A stretch of 64,000 nucleotides of DNA from contig JAUICL010000007.1 of NCBI GenBank assembly GCA_030427905.1, forward strand, positions 32,119 through 96,118, given 5' to 3'. A program made the position numbers and the translations under genes. Positions 33,657 through 41,061 of this stretch are shown here, in pieces (positions within the stretch are counted from its first letter, which is position 1; every line of letters begins with the position of its first letter). Under the pieces are notes generated by a model. That model was given only the letters and a program-made list of their open reading frames with translations, did not search any database and was not told the origin of the DNA. Source of the DNA: Bacteroidia bacterium. Lineage in GTDB: Bacteria; Bacteroidota; Bacteroidia; Flavobacteriales_D; Cryomorphaceae.

Positions 33657-34217
33657 ATGGAAAAACTAAAAAAGACGGAGATAGCAATATTGGCGATTTT
33701 ATGGACATTGTCTCTGACTACTTATTCCATCGCCATATTGAATAATTATGATCTTTTCACTTCAGATTACCTAGGCTTGACAGGTTTGACAATAGTGACA
33801 TCAATTGCCTACTTCAAACCAGAAAAACTGTTTAGCAGTGTCCTGATTCTTTTACTACTTGGCCTATTTAATCTGATCTCGTTTGCTTACTTTTTCAATG
33901 TCGTGATGTCATTTGGTTTTTCAGAATCGTTCACACCTGGAATACAGCTCATTTCGCTCATACTGATATGTATCTTAGTGACCGTGAAAAGTGAGAATGT
34001 CGGCGAGTTTTATCAAGCAACTTTTGGAAAATCTGAATCAGAAAAAGAACAATCAAGTAAAATCGCTCAGGTTCGTTTTAAAAAGAAATTTATGGGGCTG
34101 ACGGACAGCGAAATTGAGAATAAGTTGAAACAAGATTTAGTTCCAGAAGCGATTTCTGCCTTGGAAGAGTTAAAGGAAGAAAGGAAAAATATAATTCAAA
34201 ACCGTACAGAGCTGTAA
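33657..34217 (+). CDS. Orphan membrane protein
   Basis: A 186-aa protein with about four transmembrane helices (residues roughly 8-27, 37-53, 58-83 and 92-107) and a charged C-terminal cytoplasmic tail. The tail contains KFMGLTDSEIENKLKQDLVPEAISALEELKEERKNI, which looks like a short helical interaction module. I recognise no family. It is AT-rich and lies between DUF4304 and a small lipoprotein gene with no repeat copy directly upstream. Confidence 0.75.
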   Translation: MEKLKKTEIAILAILWTLSLTTYSIAILNNYDLFTSDYLGLTGLTIVTSIAYFKPEKLFSSVLILLLLGLFNLISFAYFFNVVMSFGFSESFTPGIQLISLILICILVTVKSENVGEFYQATFGKSESEKEQSSKIAQVRFKKKFMGLTDSEIENKLKQDLVPEAISALEELKEERKNIIQNRTEL

Positions 34218-34442
34218 GGTTCAAGATACACTTACAAATCTTACACTTCGATATAGTTAACGGCTGCCAATAAGAGAATTACTTATCAGCTATATTCGGG
34301 CTCGACCGAATAAATGGCGGTCCTGATGATATATTTGATAGAGAACGAAAAAAGGTAAGAGCAACTGGCCAAAACAAAACTTAAGCTGTTCTTAAACTCA
34401 GTTTGACAAGTACATTGGCATTCAAAAAAGAAAAACAAAGTA

Positions 34443-34874
34443 TTGAAAAAATGCATCTGGATATTGACCATTCTTTCCTTCACTGCTTGCAATACAGCTG
34501 AAGACAGCAGGACAGTAGATGGTATCTGGACATCTTTTGAGTCCATAGATGACAATACACCTAGAATAACTCTTGCATTTCAGGATACCAATCTATTGTG
34601 GTTAAACAGCTGGGGGGAAATGAAATTTTTATCATACAGAATTGTAGGAGACAGCATTTTCTTTTTCGATCAGCTTGATGGGTATTGGCAACCGAGTATT
34701 TATTTGCCTGGTAAAATTGAACGAATTAATGATTCAATAATTTGGCTCTATTCGACGCCACTAGAAATAGAGATATTAGAAAGATCCATAGAGCATATTG
34801 ACATCGAGACCTTTGAAAACATTAATGAACTTGAGCTAAGAAAACATAGCTATCCGTGGTATAGAGAAGATTAA
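34443..34874 (+). CDS. Small orphan lipoprotein
   Basis: A 143-aa lipoprotein starting at TTG: MKKCIWILTILSFTAC with a lipobox at Cys16. The mature part is mostly beta strand: TVDGIWTSFESIDDNTPRITLAFQDTNLLWL, GEMKFLSYRIVGDSIFFF. It looks like a lipocalin- or lipocalin-like-domain fold, but no family is recognised. The start is inferred from the signal sequence; no ATG is available upstream in frame. Confidence 0.65.
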   Translation: MKKCIWILTILSFTACNTAEDSRTVDGIWTSFESIDDNTPRITLAFQDTNLLWLNSWGEMKFLSYRIVGDSIFFFDQLDGYWQPSIYLPGKIERINDSIIWLYSTPLEIEILERSIEHIDIETFENINELELRKHSYPWYRED

Positions 34875-34940
34875 AAAGCGATTGCAATCATCAATACATT
34901 AGTTTTCTTTCCAGCGCGTTCCCCGAAAATGTCCCATATC

Positions 34941-35051
34941 CCTCCCCGCTCCCTAACACTACCTAATCACAAATGATTAGAACACTCATTTTCAGCCAGC
35001 CAAACCTATTCCCCCATCATTTTTTTTTGCATATTTGAGAAGGACTGGTGG
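34941..35051 (+). repeat. Dispersed cassette-like repeat, copy E (extended form)
   Basis: It starts CCTCCCCGCTCCC, has the hairpin CTAATCA-CAAA-TGATTAG (34963-34980), then TCATTTTCAGCC, a long T-run, and GCATATTTGAGAAGG with ACTGGTGG (core 35021-35051). The hairpin arms differ in sequence from copy C while keeping pairing. It ends 80 nt before the nucleotidyltransferase ATG. Confidence 0.85.
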
Positions 35052-35097
35052 GGAAGAGCGATGGTCTTATCGGTGGCGCTGGATTCAGCCTGTGTTG

Positions 35098-35105
35098 TAT
35101 TTTTG
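35098..35105 (+). promoter_or_regulatory. Bacteroidota -7 promoter element TATTTTTG
   Basis: An exact TAnnTTTG 26 nt before the ATG at 35132, outside repeat copy E. It would drive the nucleotidyltransferase-DUF262 pair. Confidence 0.55.
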
Positions 35106-35131
35106 TTATCCAATTGTTGCAAATATTCTAA

Positions 35132-35716
35132 ATGAACTATACAGAATCCATAGAAAAAGGCCTTACTGAAAAGAAATCTCATAGAGAAATCGTCAGAAAG
35201 ATTTTTTTATCGTTTCCGACAAGTGCTTTCATTGGAAATGAGGAAAGACAATTTTGCGTTTTAAATGAAATTGCACTTTACTTTCGGGTACCATTAAACT
35301 CAATCCAAATTGTCGGTTCTGCAAAAACAGGAAGAAGTTTTCATAAAGATTCAGTGTTTACTTCTGAGAATTCAGACCTTGACGTCGCAATAATTGACTC
35401 CAACCTATTTTTGCGTTATTCAGAGTTTGTATTTAATCAAACAAAAGGGTTTCGAGATAGAAGCAATTTTCCTATTAGAGATGGGAGATCAGTTTATGCC
35501 CAGTATAGGCATTATATTTCAAAGGGAATTTTTCGCCCAGATTTAATGCCTTCAGGGAAAAAACGTGGAAATTGGAATAGATTCTTTGGTAAACTTTCGT
35601 CTAACAATAAAGATCTATTTAAGTCAATTAATGCCGGTATATATTTATCCGAGATGTTTTTTGAATATAAACAATCAAAAATCATAGAAGACTTCATTGA
35701 AACAAAATCAATATGA
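35132..35716 (+). CDS. Pol-beta-superfamily nucleotidyltransferase-like protein
   Basis: A 194-aa protein. IQIVGSAKTGRS (59-69) followed by ENSDLDVAII (79-88) matches the hG[GS]...DxD signature of the pol-beta nucleotidyltransferase superfamily, with both metal-binding acids (Asp82, Asp84) kept. A third acid is not certain. The N-terminal helix is charged, and the C-terminus is rich in basic and aromatic residues. It may modify RNA, tRNA or a protein; no substrate is visible. Its stop overlaps the ATG of the DUF262 gene by 4 nt, so the pair is coupled. AT-rich, probably acquired. Confidence 0.75.
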   Translation: MNYTESIEKGLTEKKSHREIVRKIFLSFPTSAFIGNEERQFCVLNEIALYFRVPLNSIQIVGSAKTGRSFHKDSVFTSENSDLDVAIIDSNLFLRYSEFVFNQTKGFRDRSNFPIRDGRSVYAQYRHYISKGIFRPDLMPSGKKRGNWNRFFGKLSSNNKDLFKSINAGIYLSEMFFEYKQSKIIEDFIETKSI

Positions 35717-36780
35717 TAGAATATAGAGTTCGTTCAATTTCCTTATTGAACTTAGTAAATGACATAAGAAAGGGAGCCCTTATACCAGATGCTTATTTTC
35801 AGCGTAATCTAGTGTGGAGGGAAGTTCATAAGAAAGATTTTATTAAAACTATTCTTCTAGGGTATCCTTTCCCTCAAATTTTTATTTCTAAAGGTAAGGT
35901 TGATGTAGAAAGCATGTCAACGATATCCTGTATCGTAGATGGTCAGCAAAGAACAAATGCTATTCAATGTTTCATAAACAACGAATTTGATGTAGAGGGG
36001 AAGTTCTACGAAAACTTATCGGAACAAGAGAAATCTGATTTTTTAAAATATGAAATTGCTGTTATTGAGCTTGATTTGGAAAATGATGACCCCAAGGTTC
36101 AAGAAATATTCCAACGAATTAACAGAACGTCAAATTCTCTGACAGCAATTGAAAAATTAGCTTCTGAATATTCTACATCAGAGTTTATGCTTGTTGCCAA
36201 ACTCTTGGGGAATCAAATTGATTTGGATAAAGATGGTAATAATGAAGATTTCAGAGAAGACCCAAACATTCCAGATCAATATTTTGATTGGGCTAAATCT
36301 AAAGATGTATCCAATTTCATTAACTTGATAACGAACAGAAACGTATATACAGCACGTGACTTAGCAAAAAAAGCTCACCTTATGCATGTATTGAACATGA
36401 TGTCCACATATCTATCTGATTTCTTCAATAGAAATGAAAAGACAATCGAATTCCTAAATGATTATGCGATAGATTTTGAAGAAAAGGATGAGTTAATTGA
36501 AGATTTTGAAGAAACGGCTGAACTAATTACCAAATTAGAATTGGACTTAAAATCGATATGGTATTCAAAATCAAACTTGTTCTCTCTTATTGTATCTCTT
36601 TCGAAAATAAATTATCGTGATAGTTTAGAATTAGGAAAACTTAAGGAAAACCTTGAACAATTTGCTTCAAGCGTCCCACCTGAATACAAGTTAGCTTCTG
36701 CTGAAGGTGTGAATAATAAAAAAGAAAGGGAGCTTAGAAATCGCTATTTATCGGAATTAATTGAAAAATCGAGAAAATAA
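35713..36780 (+). CDS. DUF262-domain protein
   Basis: A 355-aa protein of the DUF262 (ParB-like, GmrS/BrxU-related) superfamily. FQRNLVW (29-35), DGQQRTNAI (76-84) and IFQRINRTSNSLTAIE (132-147) are the conserved core that in relatives binds or hydrolyses nucleoside triphosphates. No DUF1524 HNH nuclease domain follows, unlike GmrSD or SspE; the C-terminal 200 residues are helical and acidic (NDYAIDFEEKDELIEDFEETAELITKLELD). An effector could therefore be the upstream nucleotidyltransferase. It has the same AT-rich composition as that gene. A role in phage defence is inferred from family associations. Confidence 0.85.
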   Translation: MIEYRVRSISLLNLVNDIRKGALIPDAYFQRNLVWREVHKKDFIKTILLGYPFPQIFISKGKVDVESMSTISCIVDGQQRTNAIQCFINNEFDVEGKFYENLSEQEKSDFLKYEIAVIELDLENDDPKVQEIFQRINRTSNSLTAIEKLASEYSTSEFMLVAKLLGNQIDLDKDGNNEDFREDPNIPDQYFDWAKSKDVSNFINLITNRNVYTARDLAKKAHLMHVLNMMSTYLSDFFNRNEKTIEFLNDYAIDFEEKDELIEDFEETAELITKLELDLKSIWYSKSNLFSLIVSLSKINYRDSLELGKLKENLEQFASSVPPEYKLASAEGVNNKKERELRNRYLSELIEKSRK

Positions 36781-37344
36781 AATCTAGTGCGCAACAATGC
36801 CCTAAACTAAACACGAAACAAAACTCTGTCTTTCCAAAGCGCTAGTTCGCATCATCAGAATCGAATTCCAGACAAGTTTGACTTTTTTTAGATGCTTGCT
36901 TTTGCTGTTTGTTCGTCCGAACAACCGACGTGGGTATCTTTCACCCAACTCACCCAAATTAGCCACCATCTCTCACCATCCTCCCTCCCCCAAAAAAAAT
37001 TTCAAAAAAAGTTTTTGAATCAATTTTTTTATTTCATTTACCGCCGCAAACGGAGCGATAACCAAACTCCGTTTACCGCGTTTAGCTGAGCATAATGAAA
37101 CGTGTTTTTCTATTCGAGATGCAGGTAATTAGGAAGTCAAAACCTGCTCAGGTCTATCAGATAGGCTACCGAATAATTGAGCTAACTTCCGCTTTGATCA
37201 AGTCTTACATGAAGCCGCTCAGGCTCCGTGCCTTCGTGCCGCACACCACGGTTACCCTCAATATTTGATAGAATGTTAATCTGGCATGCTTGTTTGCCTC
37301 ACAACTAATCGCATTCTTTCAATTACATTTCTTATTTTTTTACA
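36781..37344. other. 564-nt gap before the polyamine operon
   Basis: No gene was accepted. A 65-codon frame at 36892 reads Ser/Pro/Phe-rich and has no support. A hairpin AAACGGAG/CTCCGTTT with an 11-nt loop lies near 37050-37077. A poly-T tract (37022-37033) precedes it. The last 30 nt before speA hold TTATTTTTTT, a weak -7-like run with no final G. Confidence 0.55.
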
Positions 37345-38808
37345 ATGAACACTAAGTACCGTGATCTCATTGAGCAGACCTATGAGTTTCCTCAACCCGA
37401 GTTCCAGCTCGACGACAGCGAGCTAAAATTTCATGACATCCCACTGATGGCCCTTGTGGAGAAGTATGGATCTCCGCTGAAGTTTACCTACTTGCCCAAG
37501 ATTTCGGAGAATATCAACCGGGCCAAGACGTGGTTTGCCAATTCGATCGAGAAAATAAACTACAAGGGCACGTACAATTACTGCTACTGCACCAAGAGTT
37601 CGCATTTTCAACACGTGCTAAACGAAGCGCTGAAGAACGATATCCACATCGAGACTTCTTCAGCATTCGATATCAACATTATCGAAAGCCTGAAGAAACA
37701 AGGCAAACTCACCGATAAAACCTTTGTGCTATGCAATGGGTTTAAACGTGCGCAGTACGTCGAAAACATCGGTCGCCTGATCAATGATGGCCACCAAAAC
37801 TGCATTCCCATTCTCGATAATTACGAAGAGATTGATCTGCTTTCTGATGTGATCAACAGCAATTATCAAGTGGGTATTCGGATCGCTTCGGAAGAAGAGC
37901 CAAAGTTTGAGTTCTACACTTCGCGTTTGGGTATCGGGTACCGAAACATCGTACCCTTCTACGAAGACCACATCAAGAACAACGAGAAGGTAGAGCTGAA
38001 AATGCTCCACTTCTTCATTAATACGGGTATTCGCGATAACGCCTACTACTGGAACGAACTTTTGAAGTGTCTTAAAGTCTATATCCGGTTGAAGAAGGTC
38101 TGCCCTACCCTCGATAGTTTGAATATCGGCGGTGGATTCCCGATCAAAACGTCGCTGGCATTTGAGTTCGACTACCAATACATGATCGACGAGATTCTCA
38201 ACCAAATCCAGATTGCTTGCGAAGAAGCGGGAGTGCCCGTGCCGCACATCTTTACGGAGTTTGGAAGTTTTACCGTTGGCGAAAGCGGTGGATCGATCTA
38301 CCAGGTGCTTTACCAAAAGCAGCAAAACGACCGGGAAAAGTGGAATATGATCGACTCCTCGTTCATCACCACCCTACCCGATACCTGGGCCATCAATCGC
38401 CGGTTTATCATGCTGCCGCTCAACCGTTGGAACGATGAGTACGAGCGCGTGCTTCTCGGTGGATTGACCTGCGACAGCGACGATTACTACAACAGCGAGC
38501 AAAACATCAACGCGATATACCTACCGAAGTACAAGCGCGAGAAACCACTTTTCATTGGCTTCTTCAATACGGGTGCTTATCAGGAGAGTATCGGTGGATT
38601 TGGTGGGCTTCAGCACTGCCTGATTCCCCAGCCCAAGCACGTGTTGATCGATCGCAATGAAAATGGCGAATTAACTACCGAACTTTTTAGTCTTCAACAA
38701 AAAGCAGAAGATTTTCTAGATATATTGGGGTACGAACCCAAAGACAAAAACAAGTCTCAAAATTCAGTTTCACAGCCCCAAAAGGCCGAAACACCAAGTA
38801 AAAACTAA
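37345..38808 (+). CDS. speA: Biosynthetic arginine decarboxylase
   Basis: A 487-aa fold-III PLP decarboxylase of the Bacteroidota type. The PLP lysine is Lys84 in NYCYCTKSSHFQHV. The phosphate-binding glycine stretch is LNIGGGFP. CDSDDYY near residue 376 holds the Cys and Asp of the second-subunit active site, and GAYQESIGGFGG is also typical. It makes agmatine from arginine, and the next gene is an agmatinase. It starts a tight five-gene operon (1-nt gap to the next gene). No RNA switch was recognised in the leader. Confidence 0.92.
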   Translation: MNTKYRDLIEQTYEFPQPEFQLDDSELKFHDIPLMALVEKYGSPLKFTYLPKISENINRAKTWFANSIEKINYKGTYNYCYCTKSSHFQHVLNEALKNDIHIETSSAFDINIIESLKKQGKLTDKTFVLCNGFKRAQYVENIGRLINDGHQNCIPILDNYEEIDLLSDVINSNYQVGIRIASEEEPKFEFYTSRLGIGYRNIVPFYEDHIKNNEKVELKMLHFFINTGIRDNAYYWNELLKCLKVYIRLKKVCPTLDSLNIGGGFPIKTSLAFEFDYQYMIDEILNQIQIACEEAGVPVPHIFTEFGSFTVGESGGSIYQVLYQKQQNDREKWNMIDSSFITTLPDTWAINRRFIMLPLNRWNDEYERVLLGGLTCDSDDYYNSEQNINAIYLPKYKREKPLFIGFFNTGAYQESIGGFGGLQHCLIPQPKHVLIDRNENGELTTELFSLQQKAEDFLDILGYEPKDKNKSQNSVSQPQKAETPSKN

Positions 38809-38809
38809 A

Positions 38810-39751
38810 ATGAACACAAGTAAAACATATGCAGGTATTCCGCGTGAATACGCCCAGCTCGAAAAATCGAATATCGTGCTAATCCCGGTTCCCTACGATG
38901 GAACCAGCACTTGGGGCAAAGGAGCCGACAAAGGCCCTGATGCCTTCCTGGACGCATCCGAAAACATGGAGCTCTACGATATCGAGACAGATTCTCAAGT
39001 CTATAAGCAGGGGATATTTTTGGCTGAGCCACTCACCGGTTTCGAATCGCCCGAAGCGATGGTAGAAGCCGTGCATCAAGTGACGAAATCGTACATCACC
39101 AAGCGGAAGTTTGTGACGCTTTTTGGTGGCGAGCACTCCATTTCTATTGGAACCATTCGCGCATTCAACGAGTGCTTCGACAACCTCACCGTGCTGCACA
39201 TCGACGCCCACGCCGATCTGAGAGCTGAATACGATGGAACCGCTTGCAACCACGCCTGTGCCGTGTACGAAGCCAGCAAAACCACCAATTTGATTCAGGT
39301 GGGAATACGCTCGATGGACATCACCGAAAAGAAGTACATGGACGAAGAGAAAACCTTCTTTGCCCACGATATGAGCGTAGATGAGTACTGGTCCGACAAT
39401 GTGATCGACATGCTTACCGACAACGTGTTTATCACCTTCGATCTCGACGCGTTCGACCCTTCTCTCCTACCATCCACGGGTACGCCCGAGCCAGGCGGTT
39501 TGATGTGGTACGAAACACTCGATTTCCTCAAGCGGGTTTTCGAAGCCAAAAACGTAGTAGGTTTTGACATTGTGGAGCTCTGCCCGAACGAAGTCGATAA
39601 ATCGTCAGATTTCCTTGCGGCCAAGCTTTACTACAAAATGTTGAGCTACAAATTCAAAGACATAAACGAGGATGAAGCATATGACAATGCATTCACCGAA
39701 AAAGAAAAATCTCAAAAAACGGGAGTAAAATTCGAGACAAATGAAGACTAA
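38810..39751 (+). CDS. speB: Agmatinase
   Basis: A 313-aa ureohydrolase. GGEHS (106-110), DAHADLR (132-138), NHACAVY and FDLDAFDPS supply the binuclear manganese ligands of the arginase/agmatinase family. It splits agmatine into putrescine and urea. The gene is one base after speA and overlaps the deoxyhypusine-synthase-like gene by 11 nt, which implies coupled translation. Agmatinase rather than arginase is inferred from the speA link. Confidence 0.92.
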   Translation: MNTSKTYAGIPREYAQLEKSNIVLIPVPYDGTSTWGKGADKGPDAFLDASENMELYDIETDSQVYKQGIFLAEPLTGFESPEAMVEAVHQVTKSYITKRKFVTLFGGEHSISIGTIRAFNECFDNLTVLHIDAHADLRAEYDGTACNHACAVYEASKTTNLIQVGIRSMDITEKKYMDEEKTFFAHDMSVDEYWSDNVIDMLTDNVFITFDLDAFDPSLLPSTGTPEPGGLMWYETLDFLKRVFEAKNVVGFDIVELCPNEVDKSSDFLAAKLYYKMLSYKFKDINEDEAYDNAFTEKEKSQKTGVKFETNED

Positions 39752-40715
39752 AGGACCCATTTCTCAATTTATTGAACACCATTACCTGCACTTCAACGCC
39801 GCGGCGCTGGTAGATGCTGCCAAGGGATACGAAGCGCAACTCGAAAAAGGCGCTAAGATGCTGATCTCTCTTGCCGGAGCGATGAGTACAGCTGAGCTCG
39901 GGAAGAGCCTGGCTGAAATCATCAGACAAGACAAGGTTCAGATCATTTCTTGCACGGGTGCCAATCTCGAAGAAGACATTATGAATCTGGTGGCTCACTC
40001 ACACTACAAGCGCATTCCGCACTACCGCGACCTGACGCCGCAAGAGGAGTGGAATCTTTTGGAAAAGGGACTAAACCGCGTGACAGATACCTGTATTCCC
40101 GAAGAAGAAGCTTTTAGAAGATTGCAGAAGCACATCTACAAGATTTGGAAGGACGCTGAAGAGAATGGCGAGCGCTACTTCCCCCACGAGTTTATGTACA
40201 AAATGCTCCTATCGGGTGTGTTGGAAGAGTACTACGAGATCGACATCAAAGACTCTTGGATGTACGCGGCTGCTGAGAAAAACCTACCCATCGTAGTGCC
40301 GGGCTGGGAAGACAGCACCATGGGAAACATCTTCGCATCGTACGTGTTGAAAGGAGAGCTAAAAGCCAGCACCATGAAATCTGGAATTGAGTACATGACT
40401 TTCTTAGCCGATTGGTACACAGACAATTCAGAAAATGGAATCGGTTTTTTCCAAATAGGTGGTGGAATTGCGGGAGATTTCCCAATTTGCGTAGTGCCTA
40501 TGCTCTATCAGGATATGGAAAGAACCGACACGCCGTTCTGGAGCTATTTCTGCCAGATAAGCGATAGCACCACGAGCTATGGCTCATACTCTGGTGCCGT
40601 GCCCAATGAGAAAATTACCTGGGGTAAGCTGGATATCGATACCCCAAAGTATATCATCGAAAGTGATGCAACGATTGTTGCTCCCCTCGTTTTTGCCTAT
40701 CTTCTAAACCAATAA
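39741..40715 (+). CDS. Deoxyhypusine-synthase-family enzyme (polyamine aminobutyl transferase)
   Basis: A 324-aa NAD-dependent enzyme of the deoxyhypusine synthase fold. The catalytic lysine is Lys296 in EKITWGKLD, matching the family's SWGKI. ISCTGANLEEDIM, PGWEDSTMGNIFASY and IGGGIAGDF bind NAD and the polyamine. Bacteria lack eIF5A, so such enzymes are thought to transfer an aminobutyl group from spermidine to a free amine, for example making homospermidine. The operon with speA and speB supports that. The product cannot be told from sequence. Confidence 0.87.
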   Translation: MKTKGPISQFIEHHYLHFNAAALVDAAKGYEAQLEKGAKMLISLAGAMSTAELGKSLAEIIRQDKVQIISCTGANLEEDIMNLVAHSHYKRIPHYRDLTPQEEWNLLEKGLNRVTDTCIPEEEAFRRLQKHIYKIWKDAEENGERYFPHEFMYKMLLSGVLEEYYEIDIKDSWMYAAAEKNLPIVVPGWEDSTMGNIFASYVLKGELKASTMKSGIEYMTFLADWYTDNSENGIGFFQIGGGIAGDFPICVVPMLYQDMERTDTPFWSYFCQISDSTTSYGSYSGAVPNEKITWGKLDIDTPKYIIESDATIVAPLVFAYLLNQ

Positions 40716-40717
40716 TC

Positions 40718-41026
40718 ATGACCCAGCAAAAAGACCTTAAACGGATTATCGTCGACTTCAAGAAGCTCACGCCCGAAGTACTGAAGTTGGTGGTTGAAAA
40801 ATTTCCCGATGGCTACGAATCTGAAGACATCATCAGCTTCAAGAATGCCGTTGGCGATACCATCAAAGCCGTGGAAGTATCGACTGATGACACGAAGTAC
40901 CTCGTGAAAATCAGCGAAAAACTCGAGTACACCATGGCCAACTACGACGAGTCGGATTACGAAGACTACGACGACGACGATCCAGATGCCGTTCAAGATC
41001 CGGAGATACCGGAAGACGAGGACTAG
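40718..41026 (+). CDS. Small acidic protein of unknown function in the polyamine operon
   Basis: A 102-aa protein: a first half with VDFKKLTPEVLKLVVEKFPDGY and NAVGDTIKAVEVSTDDTKYLVKISEKL, and a second half of Asp/Glu (YEDYDDDDPDAVQDPEIPEDED). I recall similar proteins in other Bacteroidota but no function. The acidic tail could bind a polyamine or a basic protein. It starts 2 nt after the deoxyhypusine-synthase-like gene and 35 nt before the GNAT-nitrilase gene. Confidence 0.75.
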   Translation: MTQQKDLKRIIVDFKKLTPEVLKLVVEKFPDGYESEDIISFKNAVGDTIKAVEVSTDDTKYLVKISEKLEYTMANYDESDYEDYDDDDPDAVQDPEIPEDED

Positions 41027-41061
41027 GAGAAGATCCAAAACCATACATGATTATTTAGTCC

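Noticed and set aside
28082..35051. Classical integron cassette array
   Set aside because: The repeats lack visible attC core sites and no tyrosine-recombinase integrase is in the window, so only a cassette-like layout is claimed.
36892..37089. Small plus-strand frame of 65 codons before speA
   Set aside because: Low-complexity Ser/Pro/Phe content, crossing a poly-A/T stretch, with no promoter or family match.
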